The notes below the pieces were generated by a model. That model was not told the origin of the DNA and ran no database searches. It worked only from the letters and a program-made list of their open reading frames with translations. From positions 1-44,318 of the forward strand of contig NZ_JAFBBG010000013.1 in NCBI RefSeq assembly GCF_016907055.1: a stretch of DNA of 44,318 nucleotides. The letters run 5' to 3'. This document shows positions 1 to 8,245 of this stretch, piece by piece (the first letter of the stretch is position 1; the number at the start of each line of letters is the position of its first letter). Source of the stretch: Paracholeplasma morum (GTDB lineage: Bacteria > Bacillota_I > Bacilli_A > Acholeplasmatales > UBA5453). Made by a program: the position numbers and the translations under genes.

Positions 1-252
1 ATAATAACTTCCAGCACCATTCCTATATGATTCAACAACTTCATTTTTTAATGTTTCAGTATAACTTTGATTCATACCTTGCATACGTAATGCTTCAGCA
101 CCAAACTTACTATATTTGAAAATCAGTACCTCTATTGCGCTTTTGCTTACGCCAAACTGACTTGCTAACTGTCTAAGTGACCCTTCGCCTTTCTCATATA
201 TCGTGCAAATAAGTAATTTTTCTTCATAACTTAATCGTTTGTTTTTTCTCAA
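1..252 (-). CDS. IS3-family transposase OrfA (partial, 5' end only)
   Basis: An open frame of 84 codons runs off the window. It starts at a TTG (252-250) with a GGAGG ribosome binding site about 8 bases upstream. The product begins MRKNKRLSYEEKLLI and continues with GSLRQLASQFGVSKSAIEVL, a helix-turn-helix typical of IS150-type OrfA proteins, which bind the element ends. The end of the visible part, VVESYRNGAGSYY, is also typical of these proteins. OrfA normally works with a frameshifted OrfB carrying the DDE catalytic domain, which would lie outside this window. No internal stop is seen in the visible part. Confidence 0.7.
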   Translation of the reverse strand, partial: MRKNKRLSYEEKLLICTIYEKGEGSLRQLASQFGVSKSAIEVLIFKYSKFGAEALRMQGMNQSYTETLKNEVVESYRNGAGSYY

Positions 253-330
253 AATAAAATACCTCCAAGTATTAACAGTAATAATATATATTTCTTTATA
301 TTATTTCCTGTGTCTACTTTAGAGGTATCA
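1..330 (-). mobile_element. End of an IS3-family (IS150-like) insertion sequence, cut by the window edge
   Basis: The minus strand carries the start of an OrfA-type transposase. Upstream of it lies a terminus of the form TGATACC...AAAGTAGACACA, with its outer TG at about 330. A TG/CA terminus and a following AAAGTAGACA-type sequence are usual for IS150-group IS3 elements. Only the orfA-proximal end lies inside the window, so length, orfB and the other inverted repeat cannot be judged. The element abuts the 3' end of the neighbouring dehydrogenase gene, whose stop lies about 40 bases away. The exact boundary is inferred. Confidence 0.6.
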
Positions 331-368
331 TATCAAATAGTCTTCTTTTTTCTTATGTATGTATTAAG

Positions 369-1202
369 TTATTTGTTAATATAGGACTCAATGATGGCTT
401 GAGTACCAAGTTCTAACTGGTTTAACCTAGCATAGAGTCCTTCAGCATATTTAAGGATCGGAAGGTCAGTTTTCATTTCATCAAGGGCAAGTCTTAAGTC
501 TTTGATGAAATGCTTAATAAAGAATCCCGGTTTATAATCTTTAATAATCATTTTTGGTCCGTTGTTTGCACCTTGCCAAGAATTAGCACTACCACCTGTA
601 ATGACAGCTAGCGCTTTATCTAAATCAAGACTATTATCCTTGGCAAACGTTAGACTCTCAGCGATTCCGACAATGTTTGCTGCAATCGCTATTTGGTTCG
701 TTAGTTTCATCATTTGTCCGTTACCAGAAGCGCCCATATAAGTGATGGTTTTACCCATAACTTCCAAGAAAGGAACCACTTTAGTATAGGTTTCAAAGTC
801 TCCTCCCACCATAATGGATAAAGTCCCTTTGATTGCCCCTAAATCACCACCTGTTACAGGGGCATCTAGTAGGTGTAATCCCATTTTTTTGCCTTCTTCA
901 TAAAGTTCTTTTGCGAGTTTTGGTGAAGAAGTGGTCATATCCACCAAAATGGCATCTTTCTTACATAATGGCATAATTGTCTTATAAAGTTCTAGTACAT
1001 CACTTGGGTATCCTACTATCGTGAATATAATATCTTTACCCTCTATAACATCTTTGATATTATCTGTAATTTTAATTTCATCTTTATAAGGTTCTATTTT
1101 TGAATAGGTACGGTTGTATAGTGTTACATCAAACCCAGCCTTACTCAAGTTTTTGGCCATCGGTAAGCCCATAATGCCTCCGCCAATAAATCCAATCTTC
1201 AT
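369..1202 (-). CDS. NAD(P)-dependent beta-hydroxyacid dehydrogenase (3-hydroxyisobutyrate dehydrogenase/GarR family)
   Basis: A 277-aa cytoplasmic oxidoreductase of the beta-hydroxyacid dehydrogenase family, which oxidises or reduces small 3-hydroxy acids with NAD(P). The N-terminal Rossmann motif GFIGGGIMG (about residues 4-12) binds the cofactor. DAPVTGG (about 113-119) is the substrate-binding signature, and the conserved catalytic Lys lies in MMKLTNQ (about residue 166). The length is close to the family norm of 280-300 aa. The start has a GGAGG site a few bases upstream. It is divergent from the 2-hydroxyacid dehydrogenase gene. The actual substrate (3-hydroxyisobutyrate, tartronate semialdehyde, succinic semialdehyde) cannot be told from sequence alone. 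Confidence 0.85.
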   Translation of the reverse strand: MKIGFIGGGIMGLPMAKNLSKAGFDVTLYNRTYSKIEPYKDEIKITDNIKDVIEGKDIIFTIVGYPSDVLELYKTIMPLCKKDAILVDMTTSSPKLAKELYEEGKKMGLHLLDAPVTGGDLGAIKGTLSIMVGGDFETYTKVVPFLEVMGKTITYMGASGNGQMMKLTNQIAIAANIVGIAESLTFAKDNSLDLDKALAVITGGSANSWQGANNGPKMIIKDYKPGFFIKHFIKDLRLALDEMKTDLPILKYAEGLYARLNQLELGTQAIIESYINK

Positions 1203-1313
1203 ATCATCGCCTCCAATATAAGTATATCAAAATCCTATAAGATAAGAAAGAAAACACCTAGATATGGTATACTAATAATGATTAATAATAGGACAAAAGA
1301 AAGAAGGTTAGTC
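1203..1313. promoter_or_regulatory. Divergent promoter region between two dehydrogenase genes
   Basis: On the plus strand an extended -10 (TGG TATACT, hexamer at 1268-1273) lies about 40 bases before the preferred start at 1314. On the minus strand a TATACT-like hexamer lies shortly upstream of the GGAGG of the other gene. Neither has a convincing -35. The plus-strand -10 sits almost on the alternative ATG at 1278, which argues that translation starts at 1314. Confidence 0.4.
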
Positions 1314-2228
1314 ATGATTATTTATGTTGATAAATTTGTAAGTAAAAATCCATTTTTTATAGAAATGAAACAAAACTTCTCAGAAGTCATTTTTGTGACT
1401 GAACCTAATCCTAATGTGGAGGCATGCTTTCTTTCACCTTTTAAAGTAACGAAAGAATTCATCGATCAATTGCCTAACTTAAAGTGGATTCAACTATCAA
1501 CCGCAGGGTATAATCAAATCGATTTAGCTCTACTTAAAGAAAGAAAAATCACACTTACCAACGCAAAAGACGTTTATTCTATCACAATCGCTGAAGACAT
1601 TATTACAAAAATGCTAGTGATTAATAGAAATGTAAAAAAATACATTAAGCAAATGCATGATAAAGAATGGTTACCGCACCAAGAAGAACCAGAAATCTAT
1701 GGTTCAACCATCGGATTCTTAGGTTCTGGCAGCCTAGCCGTTCATGCGAATGAGCGATTAAAAGCATTTCAAACGAAAACACTCTGTTACCGTCAAAGAC
1801 CAATTAAACATGAGGCCTTCGATGAGACCTATTTTGAACAAGAAGGACTAGAGACCTTGCTTAGAGAATCAGATTATGTCATCAACACGCTTCCTTTATC
1901 AAAAGAAACCTATCATTTACTGGATCAAAAACGATTATCACTAATGAAGAAAAGCGCTGTATTCATTAATGTAGGTAGAGGTGAAGTAGTTGACCAGGAT
2001 GCGTTAATTGAGCGATTATCAAAAGGCTTAATGAGGGGTGCTGCCCTAGATGTAATGACACCTGAACCACTTCCAAAAGAATCGCCATTATGGGAAATGG
2101 ATAATGTATACCTAACGCCTCATAATGCGCCATCAAGCCCAAATATGATGTATAGGTTACATTCACTTCTTAGTGATAATCTAGCGCGTTATTTAAACCA
2201 AAAAAAGCTTCTCAATATCATAGAATAA
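1314..2228 (+). CDS. D-isomer-specific 2-hydroxyacid dehydrogenase, NAD-binding
   Basis: A 304-aa enzyme of the D-2-hydroxyacid dehydrogenase superfamily (relatives of phosphoglycerate and glyoxylate/hydroxypyruvate reductases). The dinucleotide-binding loop is GFLGSGSLA. The NVGRGEVVDQDAL block carries the conserved region after the catalytic Arg, the Glu follows in MTPEPLP, and the catalytic His is in LTPHNAP. The N-terminal catalytic domain is short and variable, as usual. The ATG at 1314 is preferred over an in-frame ATG at 1278 because AGAAGG lies 6 bases upstream of it and the -10 box overlaps the earlier codon. The substrate is unknown. Confidence 0.8.
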   Translation: MIIYVDKFVSKNPFFIEMKQNFSEVIFVTEPNPNVEACFLSPFKVTKEFIDQLPNLKWIQLSTAGYNQIDLALLKERKITLTNAKDVYSITIAEDIITKMLVINRNVKKYIKQMHDKEWLPHQEEPEIYGSTIGFLGSGSLAVHANERLKAFQTKTLCYRQRPIKHEAFDETYFEQEGLETLLRESDYVINTLPLSKETYHLLDQKRLSLMKKSAVFINVGRGEVVDQDALIERLSKGLMRGAALDVMTPEPLPKESPLWEMDNVYLTPHNAPSSPNMMYRLHSLLSDNLARYLNQKKLLNIIE

Positions 2229-2264
2229 ATTAAAAACACTCACTACGAGTATTAAGGACCCTAT

Positions 2265-3581
2265 ATGCAAAAAATTAAAGTAGAAAAAATGACCCCAGAA
2301 GGATATGCAGTTATTACACTAGATAAAACTTATTTGCTTCCAAATCTTATGATGGGAGAAGAAGCATTTGTGGATGTCACCAAAAAAGGCATACGTATCG
2401 AAAAGAGATTATCAAGTAATCCAGATAGAGTTAAAGCTAAATGCCCAATTTATGATGTATGTGGTGGATGTCAACTTCAACACATCAGTTATGCTAAACA
2501 GCTTGATTTAAAATCAACGTTAGTAGGTTTTTATTTAGAGAAAGAATCCATTAAGACAGAAGTATTACCCGTTATTGGATCTAACTTACCTTATAACTAC
2601 AGAAATAAGATTCAAATGGTATTTGGAGTAAACAAAGGTAAGATTGTTGCCGGATTTTATGAAGAAAACACGCATAAGATTGTGAATGCGACCAATTGTG
2701 ATATTCAAGATGAAGTGTCCAATGAAATCGTTAATACCATCAAATTGCTGATGAAAAAGCACAAATTGATGCCTTATAATGAAGATACAAAAGAAGGAAT
2801 CATTCGTCACGTAATGATTAAACGTAGTAGAAAGACAAACCAAGTTCTGGTTATTTTAGTCACACCTTCTAACGTTTTCCCAGGAAGAGGTAATCTCGTT
2901 AAAGATTTATTAAAAGCACATCCTTATATCACGTCCATTGTTCATAACGTTAATCCTAAGGATACATCTTTTGTACTAGGTGATCAAGAAAGAGTATTAC
3001 ATGGAAAAGGCTTTATTGAGGATGTTTTACTCAATAAACGTTTTCAAATCAGCAGTAAAACATTCTATCAAGTCAATAGCGAACAAACCGAAGTTCTATA
3101 CCAAAAAGTGATTGATTTCTTAGAATCAAAGAAAACCGACATTATTTTAGATGCATATTCTGGTGTGGGGACAATCGGGATTATTTTATCTGATTACGTC
3201 AAAAAAGTATTAGCAGTAGAAATTAACCCGGATTCAGTTATGAGTGCGAAGAAAAATGCACAACTTAATAAAGTTACAAACTTTGAAACCATTGCCATGG
3301 ATGCCAAAGAATACATACAGTATTTGACAAATGATAAGAAATCCTTAGATGCGATTGTTGTAGATCCACCTAGAGCAGGGCTTGATAAAGCATTTGTTGA
3401 TAGCATCCTTCAAATTAAACCGAAGAAAATGGTGTATGTTTCATGTAATCCTGAAACATTAGCAAGAGATTTAAGACAATTATCAGGCAGTTATCAAATT
3501 GTTAAAGTCCAGCCTGTAGATATGTTTTCACAAACATACCACGTTGAAAACATCGTATTGCTTTCTTTAAAAACAGCTTAA
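2265..3581 (+). CDS. rlmCD: 23S rRNA (uracil-5-)-methyltransferase, RlmCD/RlmD (TrmA) family
   Basis: A 438-aa SAM-dependent RNA methyltransferase that places C5 methyls on uridines; in Gram-positives this family modifies 23S rRNA. A short TRAM-like N-terminal part is followed by the iron-sulfur cysteines CPIYDVCGGC (C60, C66, C69). A central RNA-binding part and a C-terminal Rossmann methyltransferase domain follow, with LDAYSGVGTIGI (SAM binding), VDPPRAGL and YVSCNPETLARDL, where the Cys is the nucleophile. Length and motifs are complete. The start has an AAGGA site. It is a single gene closed by a strong terminator. Which uridine is modified cannot be decided from sequence. Confidence 0.88.
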   Translation: MQKIKVEKMTPEGYAVITLDKTYLLPNLMMGEEAFVDVTKKGIRIEKRLSSNPDRVKAKCPIYDVCGGCQLQHISYAKQLDLKSTLVGFYLEKESIKTEVLPVIGSNLPYNYRNKIQMVFGVNKGKIVAGFYEENTHKIVNATNCDIQDEVSNEIVNTIKLLMKKHKLMPYNEDTKEGIIRHVMIKRSRKTNQVLVILVTPSNVFPGRGNLVKDLLKAHPYITSIVHNVNPKDTSFVLGDQERVLHGKGFIEDVLLNKRFQISSKTFYQVNSEQTEVLYQKVIDFLESKKTDIILDAYSGVGTIGIILSDYVKKVLAVEINPDSVMSAKKNAQLNKVTNFETIAMDAKEYIQYLTNDKKSLDAIVVDPPRAGLDKAFVDSILQIKPKKMVYVSCNPETLARDLRQLSGSYQIVKVQPVDMFSQTYHVENIVLLSLKTA

Positions 3582-3605
3582 CAAAGCCATTCATATAATA
3601 ATAGA

Positions 3606-3650
3606 AGAAGTATCTAACCTCTTAAATCAGGGTTAAATACTTCTTTTTTA
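3606..3650 (+). terminator. Rho-independent terminator after the rRNA methyltransferase gene
   Basis: Inverted repeat AGAAGTAT (3606-3613) and ATACTTCT (3637-3644), extended inward by TAACC/GGTTA, followed directly by a T-run. Confidence 0.85.
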
Positions 3651-3660
3651 CTTTTTGCCC

Positions 3661-3695
3661 AATGTGGAAACATATCGAAATCAATGTGGAAACAT
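3661..3695. repeat. Two direct copies of a 13-bp sequence
   Basis: AATGTGGAAACAT occurs at 3661-3673 and again at 3683-3695, a 22-bp (two helical turn) spacing. It could be a tandem operator for the downstream ABC gene. It could also be the remains of an IS end, since some IS21-type elements carry repeated terminal boxes of this look. Neither can be shown here. Confidence 0.45.
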
Positions 3696-3742
3696 CAAAC
3701 TATGCTCTAAGCATATATTTTCTTGAGTGTGAGAACATCTTT

Positions 3743-3784
3743 TTGCTAAAAAATTAGGCCCTTTATATAATAATATGCTATAAT
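3743..3784 (+). promoter_or_regulatory. Promoter of the ABC transporter gene
   Basis: TTGCTA (3743-3748) and TATAAT (3766-3771) are separated by exactly 17 bases. A second overlapping choice is an extended -10, TGC TATAAT (3776-3784). A palindrome shared with two prophage sites (3701-3717) lies just upstream. Confidence 0.6.
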
Positions 3785-3821
3785 AATAACGTTGAAAATC
3801 TGCACATGGGGGATAAAATGA

Positions 3822-6656
3822 ATGTTAGAATTAAAAAATATATATAAAAAATACGCCACGAAAAAAGGTGTGGAAGTCCATGCTTTAAAAGATGTAAGCA
3901 TAGTTTTTGGTCAAACTGGTCTTGTTTTTGTTACAGGAAAATCAGGAAGCGGAAAATCAACCTTACTGAATTTAATTGGTGGTCTTGATATATATGATTC
4001 AGGCGATATAATCATTAATAATAAATCAAGTAACGACTTTAAACAAAGAGATTTCGATTCATATAGAAACACGATGGTAGGGTTTATTTTTCAAGAATAC
4101 AATATACTAGATGAATTTAATGTATCTCAAAATATTGGTCTAGCACTTGCACTACAAGGTCAAAAAGTTGATGATGAGAGTGTTAACAAATTATTAAAAG
4201 ACTTAGATATAGAAGGCTTAGGTCAAAGAAATCCTAATGAACTATCCGGAGGTCAAAAACAAAGAGTTGCTATTGCAAGAGCATTAGTGAAAAATCCTAA
4301 AATAATTTTAGCAGATGAACCAACTGGAGCACTAGATAGTACAACAGGAACACAACTAATAGAAACATTAAAAAAATTATCTAAAGATCGATTAGTTATC
4401 GTTATCTCACATGACTTAGAATTTGCAAGAAAATATGCTGATAGAATGATTCATTTTATAGATGGTAAAATCGACTACGATATTACCTATACAGGAAAAA
4501 CAGTAGAAGAAAATGAACCAATTAAGATTACAAATGAAGGTATCTTAATAAAACCCAAATATCAACTAACGCCCAATGATTTAGAGATTATTAACAACTA
4601 CTTGAAAGATAAAGACAATCTTACAAGTATTAAGTTAAATAAATCAAGTAAATTCCATGATGGTTTTGAATCGACAGATGAATCTTTAATTAATAAAAGT
4701 ACTGAAGAATTTGAACTGATTAAATCAAAACTTCCATTAAAAGCATCATTTTCAATGGCACTTAATGCCTTATCACATAAAAAGCTAAGATTAATATTTT
4801 CGATTATATTATCCTCAATTGCACTCATTATGTTTGGTGTTGTTGATACCTTTTCAAATTATGATGCTAGAAATAAGTCATACCAATCAATTATTGATAA
4901 TGGACACGAAACAATTGTATTAGGTTATGCAAAAAAATCAGTTGGAGACTGGGTATATTATAATCCGGAGATAATGAATAATAATCAAAAATTATTATTA
5001 GAATCTAAATATGAAAATCAAACATTTTTACCTATTTATGAAGACATTCGATTGTTTTATAGTTCTTTTATAGATGCAAAACACGATGATATGACATATT
5101 ATGATTATGATGGTTTAAGACAATATATTGAAGCGGATAAAGAGTTTCTTGATAATACTAATTATGAACTTATAGGTGAATTACCCAGCAATTTAGAAGA
5201 AGTAGTTATCCCGATGTATCTATTTGAACAGTTTAAGACATATGGATATATTGATGAATCAGATAATAAATTTGAAATTGATACACCAGAAGATATAATA
5301 GGAAAAACAATTTCATCTAGTTATTTTGAATTTACAATTTCCGGTGTCATGGATTATAAATATGACTTATCTAAATATGAAACATTAAAAAATCATCCAA
5401 GAAACGAAAGTATATCAGGAAATTTATACTGGGAGTTTAGGGAATTTATGGATAAATCACCTGCAGGACTATTTATTTTGGGTAAAGGCATAACACAAAA
5501 AGTAAATGAATTTCAAAGCAAAAATACATCATCAGTACTCATCCACACGAGTTTAACAAATAACGTATTTTTTAGCTACATAAATAAAATAAGTGAACTT
5601 AATTTAAGTGATATCGTCACTTTTAAAGATTCATCAGTAAATGATAAAACACCTTTAGACATTGTAGTTGATCAAAATACTATGGAATACATTGCAAATC
5701 AAATAATGGGTCTTGACATTAAGCATGACATTGGACTAAATTATGTATTAAGTAATTACTATGATGAGGCAACAGCACTTTTAGATATATATTATCCGCA
5801 ATACGCAAATCTTGAATCAATCCCGGTTGAATTCAAACAAGATATAATCTATCTTTCTTTAGGCTCACAAGTTTTAACTCAAGATGATCAAAAGTTAATT
5901 TCTGCCCTATCAATTAAGTATTATTTAGATAATTTCGAACCAATTACATATACAATGAATATTAATATGGTTAATAATGGAAGTGATGTTATTTATGAAG
6001 AATTTAGAGTTATCGGCTATTCTAGTGATGCTAGCAGGTCAACATTTTATGTAAGTGATACCAAATTTGATGAAATAGTAGTTAAGCCAGATGCAAAATA
6101 TTTTAGTCTAATAACACCTACAAAAACTTTAACAAAGAAAAACTTTTATCAAATGATTGAAGAAAACATGGATAAGTCACAAGACTACCGTTTTGAGGTT
6201 ATGGATGCAGATGTTAACTATTTAGTTTTTTTAAGTGAAAATATATATAGTATGCAAACATTTTTCTTTTACACTGCACTAATTATGGCTTCATTTGCAG
6301 GGCTTTTAATGTTTAGCTTTATGAGTTCTAGTGTTGCCTATAAAAAGCAAGAAATAGGCATATTACGTGCCATTGGTGCAAGTAGTAAAGATGTCTTAGG
6401 TGTCTTTTCTAAAGAAACATTAATGATTTCTTTAATTAATTTAATGATTTCTATTATTGGTACAATAATTGTTTCTGATTTACTAAATAAAACGATGATT
6501 CAATCACTTAATTTAAAAACTACATTATTTGATTTTGGTATAAAACAAATTATATTACTAATGATAATTTCGTTAAGTATCGGATTTATATCAAGTGCAC
6601 TACCAGTACTTAAAACAGCAAATAAAAAACCGATCGATGCAATTAAAAATAAATAA
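3822..6656 (+). CDS. ABC transporter: fused ATPase and FtsX-type permease (MacB-like)
   Basis: A 944-aa protein that joins an ABC ATPase (about residues 1-225) to a permease. The ATPase has Walker A GKSGSGKST, signature LSGGQKQRVAIARA, Walker B IILADEPTGALD and a switch His in VISHD. One membrane segment lies near residues 328-346, followed by a large external domain of about 450 residues. Three C-terminal segments, starting near 812, have the FtsX fold features (KKQEIGILRAIGAS; KKPIDAIKN at the end). This is the MacB/LolE-type mechanotransmission class, used for peptide or antibiotic export or resistance, or cell-wall signalling. No two-component system lies beside it, so the cargo is unknown. 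The ATG at 3822 follows GGGGGA with good spacing. Confidence 0.85.
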   Translation: MLELKNIYKKYATKKGVEVHALKDVSIVFGQTGLVFVTGKSGSGKSTLLNLIGGLDIYDSGDIIINNKSSNDFKQRDFDSYRNTMVGFIFQEYNILDEFNVSQNIGLALALQGQKVDDESVNKLLKDLDIEGLGQRNPNELSGGQKQRVAIARALVKNPKIILADEPTGALDSTTGTQLIETLKKLSKDRLVIVISHDLEFARKYADRMIHFIDGKIDYDITYTGKTVEENEPIKITNEGILIKPKYQLTPNDLEIINNYLKDKDNLTSIKLNKSSKFHDGFESTDESLINKSTEEFELIKSKLPLKASFSMALNALSHKKLRLIFSIILSSIALIMFGVVDTFSNYDARNKSYQSIIDNGHETIVLGYAKKSVGDWVYYNPEIMNNNQKLLLESKYENQTFLPIYEDIRLFYSSFIDAKHDDMTYYDYDGLRQYIEADKEFLDNTNYELIGELPSNLEEVVIPMYLFEQFKTYGYIDESDNKFEIDTPEDIIGKTISSSYFEFTISGVMDYKYDLSKYETLKNHPRNESISGNLYWEFREFMDKSPAGLFILGKGITQKVNEFQSKNTSSVLIHTSLTNNVFFSYINKISELNLSDIVTFKDSSVNDKTPLDIVVDQNTMEYIANQIMGLDIKHDIGLNYVLSNYYDEATALLDIYYPQYANLESIPVEFKQDIIYLSLGSQVLTQDDQKLISALSIKYYLDNFEPITYTMNINMVNNGSDVIYEEFRVIGYSSDASRSTFYVSDTKFDEIVVKPDAKYFSLITPTKTLTKKNFYQMIEENMDKSQDYRFEVMDADVNYLVFLSENIYSMQTFFFYTALIMASFAGLLMFSFMSSSVAYKKQEIGILRAIGASSKDVLGVFSKETLMISLINLMISIIGTIIVSDLLNKTMIQSLNLKTTLFDFGIKQIILLMIISLSIGFISSALPVLKTANKKPIDAIKNK

Positions 6657-6715
6657 GATTTATATAAAGGCCCTTTAAATAATATGGAGGTTTAATCCAT
6701 ATAGGCCTATCAAAA

Positions 6716-8227
6716 ATATGGAGGTACACCACACCTATCTAAGATGTGGAGGTACCTCCTTTTTGTATAGCCATAACTATGTTCTTTTTATTGAATTTAG
6801 TTTTTAAGTGGTGTATCCTTGTTGATGGAATACATAATTTTGTTTCTTAATCTTCTAAAGTCTCTAATTCCATTAGAGGCTTTGATAATAGTCTTTATTT
6901 TAGAGTTTGTAGATTCAATAGGTCCATTAGATATACGTCTGCCTCTAGAAGTTATAAAGGAATTTTTAATCTCTACTTTCTAGTTTTGAAGCATTCGACC
7001 AAAGTCTCTAAATTCTTTGATTGGGTTTGATTTAAATTCATCAATCAATTCATCTAATGTTTCACCACAGGAGTGATATTCGGCTGTTAAATTAAAGTAA
7101 CGATACTTTTCTTTTAACTTAAAACATCGCGCTAGGGTATCATCAATATCCAATAAATACTTAAGAATGGTTTGCTTATCCCAGTAGGCATTTAATTTAG
7201 CTATATAAACGGGCTTAAAATCTCTTAGACGGTCTAAATCTATCTTAAAGAAGAAATGAAATTTCTTTAACATGTAATAATACATGTCATTATTAATAAG
7301 TTTACTACGTTCTAATTTAAATTTATTCATGGTATTAATTCGAATCCGATCCATTGCTCTGTTGAGGTTTGCTATGACGTGAAAGGAATCCACAGCGATT
7401 AATGCTTTAGGAAATACTTTTTGAATAACATCCTTATAACTTTCCCACATATCGATGATAAAGACGTTTACACGGTCTTTTTCATCGATTGGTATGCGTA
7501 AGAAGTACTGATTCAAATAGTGCTTATGTCTAGTTGGTATGATATCAATAATCTTTTTAGAATCAAAATCATATAACACACAGGCATAAGGTGATTTCCG
7601 TTTTTTACTAATGAATACCTCATCCATACAGATTGTTCTGCCAAGTTTTAGACGTCGAGCATCTACAGCTTGATCAAATATATTAATCACACTTTGGGTG
7701 GAAATATGATGTTGGGCTGCTACATCTGTAAATGTGCGATTAGGTTGTTTAATACTTTCTAAAATAGAGTGTTTAGTCATGGTAGATAAATTCGTATGTT
7801 TTTTATTAAATGGATTGGGTTCTGATTGATATTTGCCACAGGAGATACATTTATATCGTCTGGAGTTGTATTCAATTATATAGGGTTCATGATTACTAAT
7901 ACCGTATTTAATATGCTTCATTCTATAACTATGAAACTTAGTCGTACAATGACATGTTGAACATAAGATATCTTGTTTAATAAGTTTAATATGAATATAA
8001 AGCTTGTTGTCTGACCTAAAAGTGTCAAGTGTTTCTATTTTATTTTTAATTGAATCTAAGAATAATAGTTGTATAATATTATTATGCATAGAGTCTCCTT
8101 ATAATCATTGTTATGGCTAACTTTAATTATAAGTGAGATTCTTTTATTTTTAAACAATAAAATCCGCCTATAAAAAATATGGAGGCCTACCTCCAAATAA
8201 TTTATAGGGTAGTTGTAACCTCCATAT
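6716..8227 (-). mobile_element. ISL3-family insertion sequence with a broken transposase
   Basis: The ends are imperfect inverted repeats. The left end reads ATATGGAGGTACACCACACC from 6716 and goes on to GGAGGTACC near 6748-6756. The complement of the right end, from 8227 inward, starts ATATGGAGGTTACAACTACC and continues to GGAGGTAGG near 8187. The total of about 1.5 kb fits an ISL3 element carrying one transposase gene. No clear 8-bp target duplication was found by eye, so the outer borders may be off by a few bases. The palindrome GGAGGTACCTCC (6748-6759), followed by T's, may also act as a terminator for the upstream ABC gene. Confidence 0.7.
6797..8089 (-). pseudogene. ISL3-family (IS204/IS1001/IS1165) transposase, interrupted by an in-frame TAG
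   Basis: The minus strand encodes an N-terminal zinc-binding part (CSTCHCTTKFHSYR, CISCGKYQSEPNPF), a helix-turn-helix (TFTDVAAQHHISTQSVINIF) and the DDE domain (CMDEVFISKK; VFIIDMWESYKDVIQKVFPKALIAVDSFHV given by its key residues D and D). A TAG at 6980-6982 stops translation after FGRMLQN. The same frame then continues for 60 codons to a TAA at 6797-6799. That tail holds SNGPIESTNSKIKTI, the family motif with the third catalytic residue Glu. Without readthrough the 369-aa product lacks this Glu and should be inactive. An AAGGAG site precedes the ATG at 8089. Confidence 0.8.
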
Positions 8228-8245
8228 ATTTTATATACCTAAAAA

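Noticed and set aside
6716-8227. An 8-bp target duplication for the ISL3 element
   Set aside because: No matching 8-mers were found directly outside the inferred ends; the borders may be slightly wrong or the flanks may have changed.
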